A stretch of DNA of 6,699 nt from assembly GCA_012514045.1 (NCBI GenBank), contig JAAZBA010000315.1, forward strand, positions 1-6,699, given 5' to 3'. A program made the position numbers and the translations under genes. The notes beneath the pieces are model-generated. The model did not search any database and was not told the origin of the DNA. It worked only from the letters and a program-made list of their open reading frames with translations. Source of the DNA: Clostridiales bacterium. Lineage in GTDB: Bacteria > Bacillota > Clostridia > Oscillospirales > QAMX01. This document shows, piece by piece, positions 1-5,339 of this stretch (position 1 is its first letter; every line of letters starts with the position of its first letter).

Positions 1-1
1 G

Positions 2-799
2 GAACTGTTTTCTCTTGATACAACTTCTTTCAGAGCAAAAGGCGCTGCAGAACCTCATATTTACGGATATTGCTGGGGATATTCCGCGGCGTACTTCATG
101 TCTGACGAGAAAGCAGATGAAATGTATGAGCCGATGCCACTGCTTACAAATCCTAATGGTGAAAAGCTCTACATCTATGCAAATAGTAATCCTTCAGGTG
201 TAGCTAAGCAGCTTATCGTGACAAGTGCTTGCGAATATCCCGAGCTTGTTATTCGTTGGGCTGATTATCTCTATCAGCCGGAGGTAACTCTTGAGACTAA
301 CTGGGGTCCGATGGAAATGCGCTTTGGTAAAAACGATAAAGGTCAGCTAATAAAATACGAAGATACAACACACCCGACGCTTATACCTTCAGGATATGAT
401 TCTTTTATCGCTTTCCGTAACGGAAACCAACTTCAGCAGTTGCCAAGAATTTACGGTCCTCTTGTCAATAAATATCTTGAGGAAGAGTTCAACTACTTCC
501 CCAACAAATCTGTTGAAATTAGACAGCTTGAAGAAGCTGAGCTTATTTGGGCGCCTTATGCTGTTACCGAATTTCCACCGGTAATTGCAACAGCAAAAGA
601 GCAGGAGGATCTTAGTTTCTATAACACCGATGTTAGCAAGCTCTACGGGGAAACGCTCACAGGATGGATTATTGGTACAGCTGATATCGACGCTGAGTGG
701 GATTCTTTTATCGAGCAGATGTATGCCTACGGAGCACAGGAAGTTCTTGATATCAAACAGGCTCAGGCAGACAGATATTTCGCTGAGCTTAACAAATAA
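2..799 (+). CDS. Extracellular solute-binding protein of a carbohydrate ABC transporter, C-terminal 265 residues (5' truncated)
   Basis: The frame is open from base 2 and ends at TAA 797-799, so the gene enters from outside the window. The ATG at base 98 is internal: the 32 codons before it read as continuous protein (ending GYCWGYSAAYF) and no Shine-Dalgarno precedes it. The closing part, with TGWIIGTADIDAEWDSFI followed by a helix ending in DRYFAELNK, is what I know from the C-terminal lobe of family 1 solute-binding lipoproteins of the LplA/YtcQ/YesO kind, which are about 500-550 residues long; roughly half is therefore present. Such proteins are lipid-anchored outside the membrane and hand oligosaccharides or polysaccharide fragments to a two-permease ABC importer. 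The signal peptide, lipobox and permease genes are not in the window, so the substrate cannot be judged. The gene is the last of its transcription unit, with a strong terminator 46 nt after the stop. Family is fairly sure, substrate unknown. Confidence 0.85.
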   Translation, partial: ELFSLDTTSFRAKGAAEPHIYGYCWGYSAAYFMSDEKADEMYEPMPLLTNPNGEKLYIYANSNPSGVAKQLIVTSACEYPELVIRWADYLYQPEVTLETNWGPMEMRFGKNDKGQLIKYEDTTHPTLIPSGYDSFIAFRNGNQLQQLPRIYGPLVNKYLEEEFNYFPNKSVEIRQLEEAELIWAPYAVTEFPPVIATAKEQEDLSFYNTDVSKLYGETLTGWIIGTADIDAEWDSFIEQMYAYGAQEVLDIKQAQADRYFAELNK

Positions 800-845
800 A
801 TTAAAATAAAAGAACATAACAAAACATAACAACTAAGTACAAATG

Positions 846-881
846 AAAAAAGCCCTGCGGCAGCTGCCGCAGGGCTTTTTT
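846..881. terminator. Bidirectional intrinsic terminator (perfect 36-bp palindrome)
   Basis: Bases 846-863 are the exact reverse complement of 864-881. The RNA would fold with a GC-rich stem GCCCTGCGGC (852-861) and GCCGCAGGGC (866-875) closed by the 4-nt loop AGCT. Six A's precede the stem and six T's follow it, so the structure is a canonical rho-independent terminator read from either side. It lies 46 nt after the stop of the solute-binding protein gene on the + strand and 4 nt after the stop of the sirtuin gene on the - strand, and so ends both converging transcripts. Confidence 0.95.
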
Positions 882-885
882 CTAG

Positions 886-1599
886 CTAAATCTTCGAAAA
901 CACATTCCCAAGCTTGTCATTTATCACAATATTTGCTTTATGGTCATAGGGAGTGGGGGATAGATTCACAAGCGCCAATGTGTCGCCTGAAAAGTATCTC
1001 ACGAGGGAAGCCGCGGGATACACTCCGAGGGAGGTACCGCCAATTATCAGCATATCGCACCTTGATATGGCGCTGATTGAACGTTCTAGAGTTTCTCCGT
1101 CGAGACCTTCTTCGTAAAGAACCACATCCGGTTTAATAACGCCTCCGCAGACACATTTAGGCACTCCGCTGCTGTTTTTGATATGCTCAAGTGAATATGA
1201 CTTGCCGCATTTGACGCAGTAGTTGCGATGTACCGATCCGTGAAGCTCGTATACATTCCTGCTTCCTGCCTTTTGATGAAGCCCGTCAATGTTCTGAGTT
1301 ACCACAGCTGTAAGCTTTCCCTGTTTTTCAAGCTCCGCAAGCTTTATATGGGTGATATTCGGTTCTGCTGAGGTATAGAGCATCTTATCCCGATAAAACT
1401 CGTAGAATTCTTCAGGCTTTCTTTGCCAGAAGGTATGGCTCAGCATGGTCTCAGGGGGATATTTATACTTCTGATTGTAGAGCCCGTCCACGCTTCTGAA
1501 ATCTGGGATACCGCTTTCCGTTGACACTCCGGCGCCGCCGAAAAAGACGATACACTGGCTTCTGTTAACGGAATCAACAAAAGATTTGATATTGTCCAT
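886..1599 (-). CDS. NAD-dependent protein deacylase, Sir2/sirtuin family
   Basis: This 237-residue protein has the usual length of a bacterial sirtuin. Visible in order: the NAD-binding GAGVSTESGIPDFR (22-35), the nicotinamide/ribose pocket TQNIDGLH (101-108), catalytic His120 in LHG, a zinc module with Cys128/Cys131 and Cys149/Cys151 (C-x2-C, C-x-C), and GGTSLGVYP (187-195) of the Rossmann fold. Sirtuins cleave NAD+ while removing acyl groups from protein lysines, giving nicotinamide and O-acyl-ADP-ribose; with no signal peptide this one is cytosolic. GAGVST with PDFR resembles class U bacterial enzymes such as Thermotoga Sir2 rather than class III. At the SIRT5/CobB acyl-specificity Tyr-x-x-Arg site I read Tyr69-x-x-Lys72, so deacetylation is the likelier main activity. 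The start is fixed by AAGGAGG 6 nt upstream, which overlaps the stop of the preceding gene 12 nt away. It is the last gene of a three-gene operon and is followed directly by the shared terminator. Names used for relatives include cobB, npdA and srtN. Confidence 0.96.
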   Translation of the reverse strand: MDNIKSFVDSVNRSQCIVFFGGAGVSTESGIPDFRSVDGLYNQKYKYPPETMLSHTFWQRKPEEFYEFYRDKMLYTSAEPNITHIKLAELEKQGKLTAVVTQNIDGLHQKAGSRNVYELHGSVHRNYCVKCGKSYSLEHIKNSSGVPKCVCGGVIKPDVVLYEEGLDGETLERSISAISRCDMLIIGGTSLGVYPAASLVRYFSGDTLALVNLSPTPYDHKANIVINDKLGNVFSKI

Positions 1600-1605
1600 A
1601 TGCTG

Positions 1606-1612
1606 CCTCCTT
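1606..1612 (-). promoter_or_regulatory. Ribosome binding site of the sirtuin gene, overlapping the upstream stop codon
   Basis: On the - strand the sequence is AAGGAGG followed by 6 nt and the ATG at 1599. Its first base is shared with the last base of the TAA stop (1612-1614) of the GTPase gene. Ribosomes finishing the GTPase therefore clear or occupy this site, which suggests coupled expression, but unlike the GTPase the sirtuin has a full-strength site of its own. Confidence 0.85.
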
Positions 1613-3510
1613 TACTTTAGATGCATATAGCTTTCCACATCATACCATTTGACCGTAAATCCCGCGCCCTTTGCGCAGAACACAGAGCTTGAGGTGTAAT
1701 CGGGATCACGGTCCTTATCATATCCGATTTTTTCTATTATTTCTTTCGAATTACCGCACTCTTTATAACCATCAAATGTAAAGAAGATATATCCCATACC
1801 GGAGGTAGCGCTGCGCAAATCATCTCCGTAGTTGAGAATCTTCGCCATTGGAGCGCGCCCTTTAATGACGGTAAATGAATCCTGAGGCTCGGGATATTCA
1901 CACTCCCCGCCAAAGAGCGAAATATCGGTACAGACTTTTCCTACAGCACTATGGGGTACATGAGCGATAAAAGCGTAATATGGCTCAAGGAGAATATTCT
2001 CGGCTTTTTCAAGTCCATGACGAAGAGCGCGATATACAGCTTCTCGAAAATCGCCTCCATCGGTATGTTTCAGATGATAAGCACCGCGCAGAAGTGTTAT
2101 ATGAATGTCTGTCACCGGTGAGCCTGTGAGCAGTCCGCGAATTTCACGCTCAAATACGTGGGTTTCTATAAGATTCTGAAAGCTTTGAGGAAGATCGTTC
2201 ACGGTACAGTCAGAGGAGAATGTAATGCCGTTGCCCCGTGGTGAGGGAGACAGCTTCAAGTGTACCTCAGCGTAATGTCTCAGCGGTTCGAAATGTCCAA
2301 CTCCGACGGTCTCCGTAGCAATGGTTTCGAGATATCTGATCTGAGGCTCTCCAAAAGCGATAGTTATTCCAAATCGGTCACGTAGTAACTCCGATATGAT
2401 CTCAAGCTGTACTTCTCCGCAGACACGAATAGCGATTGCGCCTGTTCTGCTGTCCCTTGAAACACATAGTGTGGGCTCTTCATCTTCAAGTATCTTGAGC
2501 GCGGTATGCAGAGAATCGAGATTCTCTGCCATAACGCCGACAGAAAGAAGAGGGACTGTCTCAAATGAGAATTTTTCCCCCTGACCTACCAGATCACCGG
2601 GTCGAAGATCATTTAATCCACCTATAACACAAAGCATACCTGCATCGGCTTTGTCAATGGGAATCAGCTTTCCGGACATAGCTTCACGCAGATAGCTTAT
2701 CTTACCGTATAGAGGAATCTCGTCACGGACGGAAACTGAACCTGAAAGAATATTCGCATGGATATTCCTTGCTCCATTTCCATCATTTGTGACTCGATAT
2801 ACATAAAAGGAGGGAGATGTGGTATTATGTCTGTCGACGTTTACGAATCTTTGAAGCAGCGATAACAGCTCATCAATTCCTTTCCCGTTTCTGGCGCATC
2901 CTGAAACGAAGGGAAATATTATCCTCGACATGAGAAATCTTGAACCTATGGATGTAAGCTCATCTTCAATAAGCTGACCGGAGAGATAGCTTTCAAGAAT
3001 CTCTTCGTCCGATTCGGCGCACTTATCAGGAATTTCCCCAACAGTGCAGGGAACTACTCCAAGATTGTCCTTGATGCTTTGAAGAGTGCGTTCGATATTT
3101 GCTCCCGCTCTATCGGTTTTATTTAGGAAAAACACGCAAGGTTTGCCCAGACGTTCAAGAATACGAAACAGAGTAACTGTATGACTCTGCACACCTTCGA
3201 CACAGCTTACAACAAATACAGCGCAGTCAAGGGCACGAAACACTCTTTCTGTTTGAGGCGCGAAATCCACATGTCCGGGAGTATCTAGAATGTGAAACCG
3301 GGTACCGAGATAATCAAATGAGGATTCTCCGCAAAACACGGTAATACCGCGTTTTTTCTCTATTGCATGGTTGTCCAGAACTGTATTACTATCATCAACC
3401 TGACCGGGAGAACGAATCTGGCCTGCTCTGAAAAGGATTTGTTCACAGATGGTGGTCTTGCCCGCGTCTACGTGGGCAGCGAATCCAACTGTTATGTGCT
3501 TAACAATCAT
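1612..3510 (-). CDS. TetM/EF-G-like translational GTPase (translation factor GTPase family)
   Basis: A 632-residue protein colinear with Tet(M)/Tet(O) (about 639) and shorter than EF-G. Its N-terminal GTPase domain shows G1 AHVDAGKTT (12-20), switch I RGIT (54-57), G3 DTPGH (76-80), G4 NKTD (130-133) and G5-like SGCA (203-206). Later EF-G-type domains include VCGEVQLEI (363-371), PQSFQN (441-446), LLEPY (507-511) and a domain V FTFDGYKE (578-585). Proteins of this type bind the ribosomal A-site region and hydrolyse GTP; members with the right domain IV loop dislodge tetracycline. Here that loop reads YHLKHTDGGDF (478-488) where Tet(M) has YYSPVSTPADF, so the Ser508-Pro509 tip is replaced by Leu480-Lys481 and the loop looks more like EF-G (YH). 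A tail (about 602-632, with TSSSVFCAKGAGF) extends beyond Tet(M)-like domain V. The P-loop position requires this ATG, yet no Shine-Dalgarno is visible; the asparaginase stop is 3 nt upstream, so translation is probably by coupling. I regard it as a divergent chromosomal relative, not a proven resistance gene. Confidence 0.92.
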   Translation of the reverse strand: MIVKHITVGFAAHVDAGKTTICEQILFRAGQIRSPGQVDDSNTVLDNHAIEKKRGITVFCGESSFDYLGTRFHILDTPGHVDFAPQTERVFRALDCAVFVVSCVEGVQSHTVTLFRILERLGKPCVFFLNKTDRAGANIERTLQSIKDNLGVVPCTVGEIPDKCAESDEEILESYLSGQLIEDELTSIGSRFLMSRIIFPFVSGCARNGKGIDELLSLLQRFVNVDRHNTTSPSFYVYRVTNDGNGARNIHANILSGSVSVRDEIPLYGKISYLREAMSGKLIPIDKADAGMLCVIGGLNDLRPGDLVGQGEKFSFETVPLLSVGVMAENLDSLHTALKILEDEEPTLCVSRDSRTGAIAIRVCGEVQLEIISELLRDRFGITIAFGEPQIRYLETIATETVGVGHFEPLRHYAEVHLKLSPSPRGNGITFSSDCTVNDLPQSFQNLIETHVFEREIRGLLTGSPVTDIHITLLRGAYHLKHTDGGDFREAVYRALRHGLEKAENILLEPYYAFIAHVPHSAVGKVCTDISLFGGECEYPEPQDSFTVIKGRAPMAKILNYGDDLRSATSGMGYIFFTFDGYKECGNSKEIIEKIGYDKDRDPDYTSSSVFCAKGAGFTVKWYDVESYMHLK

Positions 3511-3513
3511 TGA

Positions 3514-4509
3514 CTAAAGAGTGAAGCGGCACTTCCGGGTGTATGCAGTTACACCGACCGGGTTTACATAATCCTCAGGGTAGGTTTTCTTAAGTTTTTC
3601 GATTGTAGCTTTATTGGAATAGCCAAGCTGCTCAAGCATTGAAATAACAATATAGGGCATATATTCTGCTGCGCCGCTTTCAAGCTTTATGGCGATACCG
3701 AGACGTTCACGGCGAAGACCGATACAATAAAGCGCACAGGCACCGCCTTTTGCGACTATGTTTTCATCTTCAAGGAGAATGGAACAGAGCTGTTTTGTAC
3801 CGGAGACCATCTCCGGATTGGCATTCATGCAGGCTGTGCCATAGCGTACGCACTCCGCAAGCTTTTCGTTTTTAAGTCTGTCGGGGCAGGCAAGGTTTAA
3901 ATAGCTCATAGCTACATTGTAGAGAGGTACAGCAAAAACGGGAACACCGCAGCCATCTGCACCAACGATAACATCTTCTGCGGGATATTCACTCATGACA
4001 GAGATAAATTTCTTTATATCCTTCTGTATGGGACTTTCCGGCTTCCAGTAATCCTTGTAGTCACATCCGAGATGAAGGCAGAAAGCGAGAAGTGCGGTAT
4101 GCTTACCGGAGCAATTATAATATATCTTTCTCATAGGTTTTCCTTCAGAGATAAGTTTATAGGCAGACTCTCTATGTCCGGGATAAGTGGGTGGAAGAAT
4201 CATATCCTCATCTGTCAAACCGATTTTATTAAGAGCGGATGTAATTGCTTCTATATGAAAGCTCTCACCCAAGTGGGAAGCACAGAATACTGAATATTCC
4301 CTGTCCGTAAAGCCGAATTTGTCCTTAATGCCATAGTAGAGGATAGGCAGTGCCTGAATAGGTTTTGCGGAAGACCGGTAGTAGTGATGCCTTGAGATAT
4401 CTCCCAGGGAGTGGAGTACGCTTCCGTCTTCGGAGACGATACAATAGCGGCCTCGTATGTCATTTTCATCAAGAATACCGCGATACTCGGTTACAAGGAT
4501 ATCGTTCAT
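3514..4509 (-). CDS. L-asparaginase II (PF06089, Rhizobium etli ReAV type)
   Basis: The 331-residue protein matches the L-asparaginase II family, which is unrelated to E. coli AnsA/AnsB and hydrolyses asparagine to aspartate and ammonia. Key segments are RSSAKPIQALP (45-55), FCASHLGESFH (75-85), YNCSGKHTALL (131-141) and GADGCGVPVF (183-192). From memory of the ReAV structure, its Ser48/Lys51, Ser80, Cys135/Lys138 and Cys189 line up here at a constant offset of -2 with Ser46/Lys49, Ser78, Cys133/Lys136 and Cys187, so catalytic and zinc-site residues are all present. There is no signal peptide; the enzyme should be cytosolic. I chose the ATG at 4509 because AAAGGA lies 9 nt upstream and the family begins about here; an ATG six codons earlier (4527) has no ribosome binding site, and a longer open frame to 4683 would overlap upp. 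It is the first gene of the operon with the GTPase (3-nt gap) and sirtuin, and follows upp and its terminator by 70 nt. Confidence 0.93.
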   Translation of the reverse strand: MNDILVTEYRGILDENDIRGRYCIVSEDGSVLHSLGDISRHHYYRSSAKPIQALPILYYGIKDKFGFTDREYSVFCASHLGESFHIEAITSALNKIGLTDEDMILPPTYPGHRESAYKLISEGKPMRKIYYNCSGKHTALLAFCLHLGCDYKDYWKPESPIQKDIKKFISVMSEYPAEDVIVGADGCGVPVFAVPLYNVAMSYLNLACPDRLKNEKLAECVRYGTACMNANPEMVSGTKQLCSILLEDENIVAKGGACALYCIGLRRERLGIAIKLESGAAEYMPYIVISMLEQLGYSNKATIEKLKKTYPEDYVNPVGVTAYTRKCRFTL

Positions 4510-4518
4510 TTTTGTATT

Positions 4519-4524
4519 TCCTTT
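4519..4524 (-). promoter_or_regulatory. Ribosome binding site that sets the asparaginase start
   Basis: AAAGGA on the - strand, 9 nt before the ATG at 4509. It overlaps the alternative upstream ATG at 4525-4527, which itself has only AT-rich sequence in front. This favours the shorter protein. Confidence 0.75.
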
Positions 4525-4530
4525 CATAAT

Positions 4531-4566
4531 GAAATAATAATAAAAGGCAGCACAGACAGCTGCCTT
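4531..4566 (-). terminator. Intrinsic terminator after upp
   Basis: Read on the - strand, AAGGCAGC (4566-4559), a 7-nt loop TGTCTGT and the complementary GCTGCCTT (4551-4544) form an 8-bp stem, followed by TTATTATTATTT. It starts 13 nt after the upp stop. The downstream T tract is interrupted by A's, so termination may be incomplete, letting some upp transcripts continue into the asparaginase operon. On the + strand the flanks are AT-rich without a clean T run, so I assign it to the - strand only. Confidence 0.8.
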
Positions 4567-4593
4567 ATTATAAATATGGTTATTTCGTACCAA
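4567..4593 (-). promoter_or_regulatory. Possible promoter for the asparaginase-GTPase-sirtuin operon, embedded at the upp terminator
   Basis: On the - strand a perfect TATAAT (-10) occupies 4572-4567, with a poor -35 candidate TTGGTA at 4593-4588 and a short 15-nt spacer. The -10 lies at the foot of the upp terminator hairpin. A transcript starting about 7 nt downstream (near 4560) would lack most of the hairpin's first arm (4566-4559) and so would not terminate. The AT-rich context could produce a TATAAT by chance and the -35 is weak, so this is tentative. Confidence 0.4.
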
Positions 4594-5209
4594 AGATTCT
4601 GTCGCCTGCGTCTCCAAGGCCGGGAACGATATAGCCGTTCTCGTTAAGTTTCTCGTCAATACAAGCGCAGTAGAGCTGCACATCGGGATGTATGTTTGTG
4701 AAGTGTTTAATTCCTTCGGGAGCGGCTATGATGCACATGAATTTAATGCTTGTGCATCCGGCTTCCTTGAGCATATTTGCGGCAGCAACGGCGCTGTTGC
4801 CTGTAGCAAGCATAGGATCCAGGATAATAACCTTACGGTTCTCTATATCATCAGGAAGCTTGCAATAATAGTTCTGAGCTTCAAGTGTCACATGATCACG
4901 ATAGAGACCAATATGCCCAACCTTCGCTGAGGGTACAAGAGCAAGAATACCGTTTACCATACCAAGTCCTGCGCGCAGGATAGGTACAATAGCCATTTTT
5001 TTACCGGAGAGCACACTTGCAGTTGTAGAAGTGATGGGGGTTGTAATTTCTACTTCCTCAAGGGGAAGATCGGAGAGGGCATCGTAAGCCATGAGCATAG
5101 CGACTTCTTCGATGAGCTCACGAAACTCTTTGCAGCCGGTATTGATATCGCGCAGCATGCTTATTTTGTGCTGAACAAGAGGATGAGTAAAGACTGTTAC
5201 ATTATCCAT
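4580..5209 (-). CDS. upp: Uracil phosphoribosyltransferase
   Basis: The enzyme makes UMP from uracil and PRPP in cytosolic pyrimidine salvage. The 209-residue product matches the 208 of E. coli Upp. Diagnostic segments are VPILRAGLGM (75-84), GLYRDHVTLE (101-110), the PRPP-binding IILDPMLATGNSA (128-140) and the C-terminal uracil-binding GYIVPGLGDAGDRIFGTK (192-209). The PRPP loop has Asn138 where E. coli has Gly (ATGGS), a mild variation. I start at the ATG at 5209 because AAGGA sits 9 nt upstream and the protein length then fits; an in-frame ATG at 5227 would add six residues but has no ribosome binding site. The gene has its own sigma-A promoter about 35 nt upstream and its own terminator, so it appears to be a single-gene unit. 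No pyrimidine leader, PyrR site or riboswitch is apparent in the roughly 28-nt leader. Confidence 0.98.
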   Translation of the reverse strand: MDNVTVFTHPLVQHKISMLRDINTGCKEFRELIEEVAMLMAYDALSDLPLEEVEITTPITSTTASVLSGKKMAIVPILRAGLGMVNGILALVPSAKVGHIGLYRDHVTLEAQNYYCKLPDDIENRKVIILDPMLATGNSAVAAANMLKEAGCTSIKFMCIIAAPEGIKHFTNIHPDVQLYCACIDEKLNENGYIVPGLGDAGDRIFGTK

Positions 5210-5218
5210 GGTACAGAG

Positions 5219-5223
5219 TCCTT
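5219..5223 (-). promoter_or_regulatory. Ribosome binding site that sets the upp start
   Basis: AAGGA on the - strand, 9 nt before the ATG at 5209. It falls inside what would be coding sequence if the ATG at 5227 were used, and nothing similar precedes that ATG. Confidence 0.75.
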
Positions 5224-5243
5224 CCATGTTTTATATTTACATC

Positions 5244-5272
5244 ATTATACCACTGTCTCAGAGCTTTTTCAA
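5244..5272 (-). promoter_or_regulatory. Sigma-A promoter of upp
   Basis: On the - strand TTGAAA (-35, 5272-5267), a 17-nt spacer and a perfect TATAAT (-10, 5249-5244). Transcription would begin near 5237, giving a leader of about 28 nt before the start codon, too short for a riboswitch or attenuator. Confidence 0.85.
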
Positions 5273-5285
5273 GTATTAAACTTGA
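5269..5285. repeat. Short inverted repeat between divergent promoters
   Basis: TCAAGT (5269-5274) and its reverse complement ACTTGA (5280-5285) flank the 5-bp spacer ATTAA. The two arms overlap the -35 hexamers of the upp promoter and the exporter promoter. Part of the symmetry is forced, because both -35 boxes begin TTGA; only two extra base pairs per arm are beyond that. It could be an operator for a dimeric regulator, or chance. Confidence 0.35.
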
Positions 5286-5310
5286 CAAAACTCAATAATA
5301 AGGCTATAAT
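5282..5310 (+). promoter_or_regulatory. Consensus sigma-A promoter of the MATE exporter gene
   Basis: TTGACA (5282-5287), a 17-nt spacer and TATAAT (5305-5310): both hexamers and the spacing match the sigma-A/sigma-70 consensus exactly. Start of transcription is expected near 5317, leaving a leader of about 23 nt. Its -35 is only 9 bp from the -35 of the divergent upp promoter. Confidence 0.92.
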
Positions 5311-5339
5311 ACGCTCAACAATCTTTTGGCAGGTGGCAT

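Noticed and set aside
98..799. Complete 233-residue gene starting at the ATG at 98
   Set aside because: The frame is open back to base 2 with sensible protein sequence and no ribosome binding site precedes base 98; it is the end of a longer gene.
389..832. 147-residue open frame on the - strand opposite the solute-binding protein gene
   Set aside because: It is antisense to a well-supported coding region, has no recognisable domain and reads partly through the 3' untranslated region; a shadow frame.
811..834. Direct repeat of ACATAAC in the A-rich stretch after the solute-binding protein gene
   Set aside because: Two 7-nt copies in low-complexity sequence; no sign of function.
843..1076. 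77-residue + strand frame after the solute-binding protein gene
   Set aside because: Its first codons are the terminator palindrome and the rest is antisense to the sirtuin.
1612..3510. Bona fide tetracycline resistance gene on a mobile element
   Set aside because: The loop residues needed for drug release differ, codon use resembles the neighbours, and no integrase, transposase, relaxase or terminal repeats are visible.
886..4509. Sirtuin-based anti-phage defence system (SIR2 domain systems such as Thoeris or DSR)
   Set aside because: The protein is a compact single-domain deacylase with an intact zinc module and catalytic His, in a metabolic neighbourhood; defence SIR2 proteins usually lack the zinc module and are fused or paired with TIR, HerA, Argonaute or large C-terminal domains.
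4510..4683. N-terminal extension of the asparaginase by 58 residues
   Set aside because: It overlaps the upp gene on the same strand in another frame, crosses the upp terminator, and the strong ribosome binding site is at 4519-4524.
5210..5240. Uracil-responsive attenuator or riboswitch before upp
   Set aside because: The predicted leader is only about 28 nt with no hairpin.
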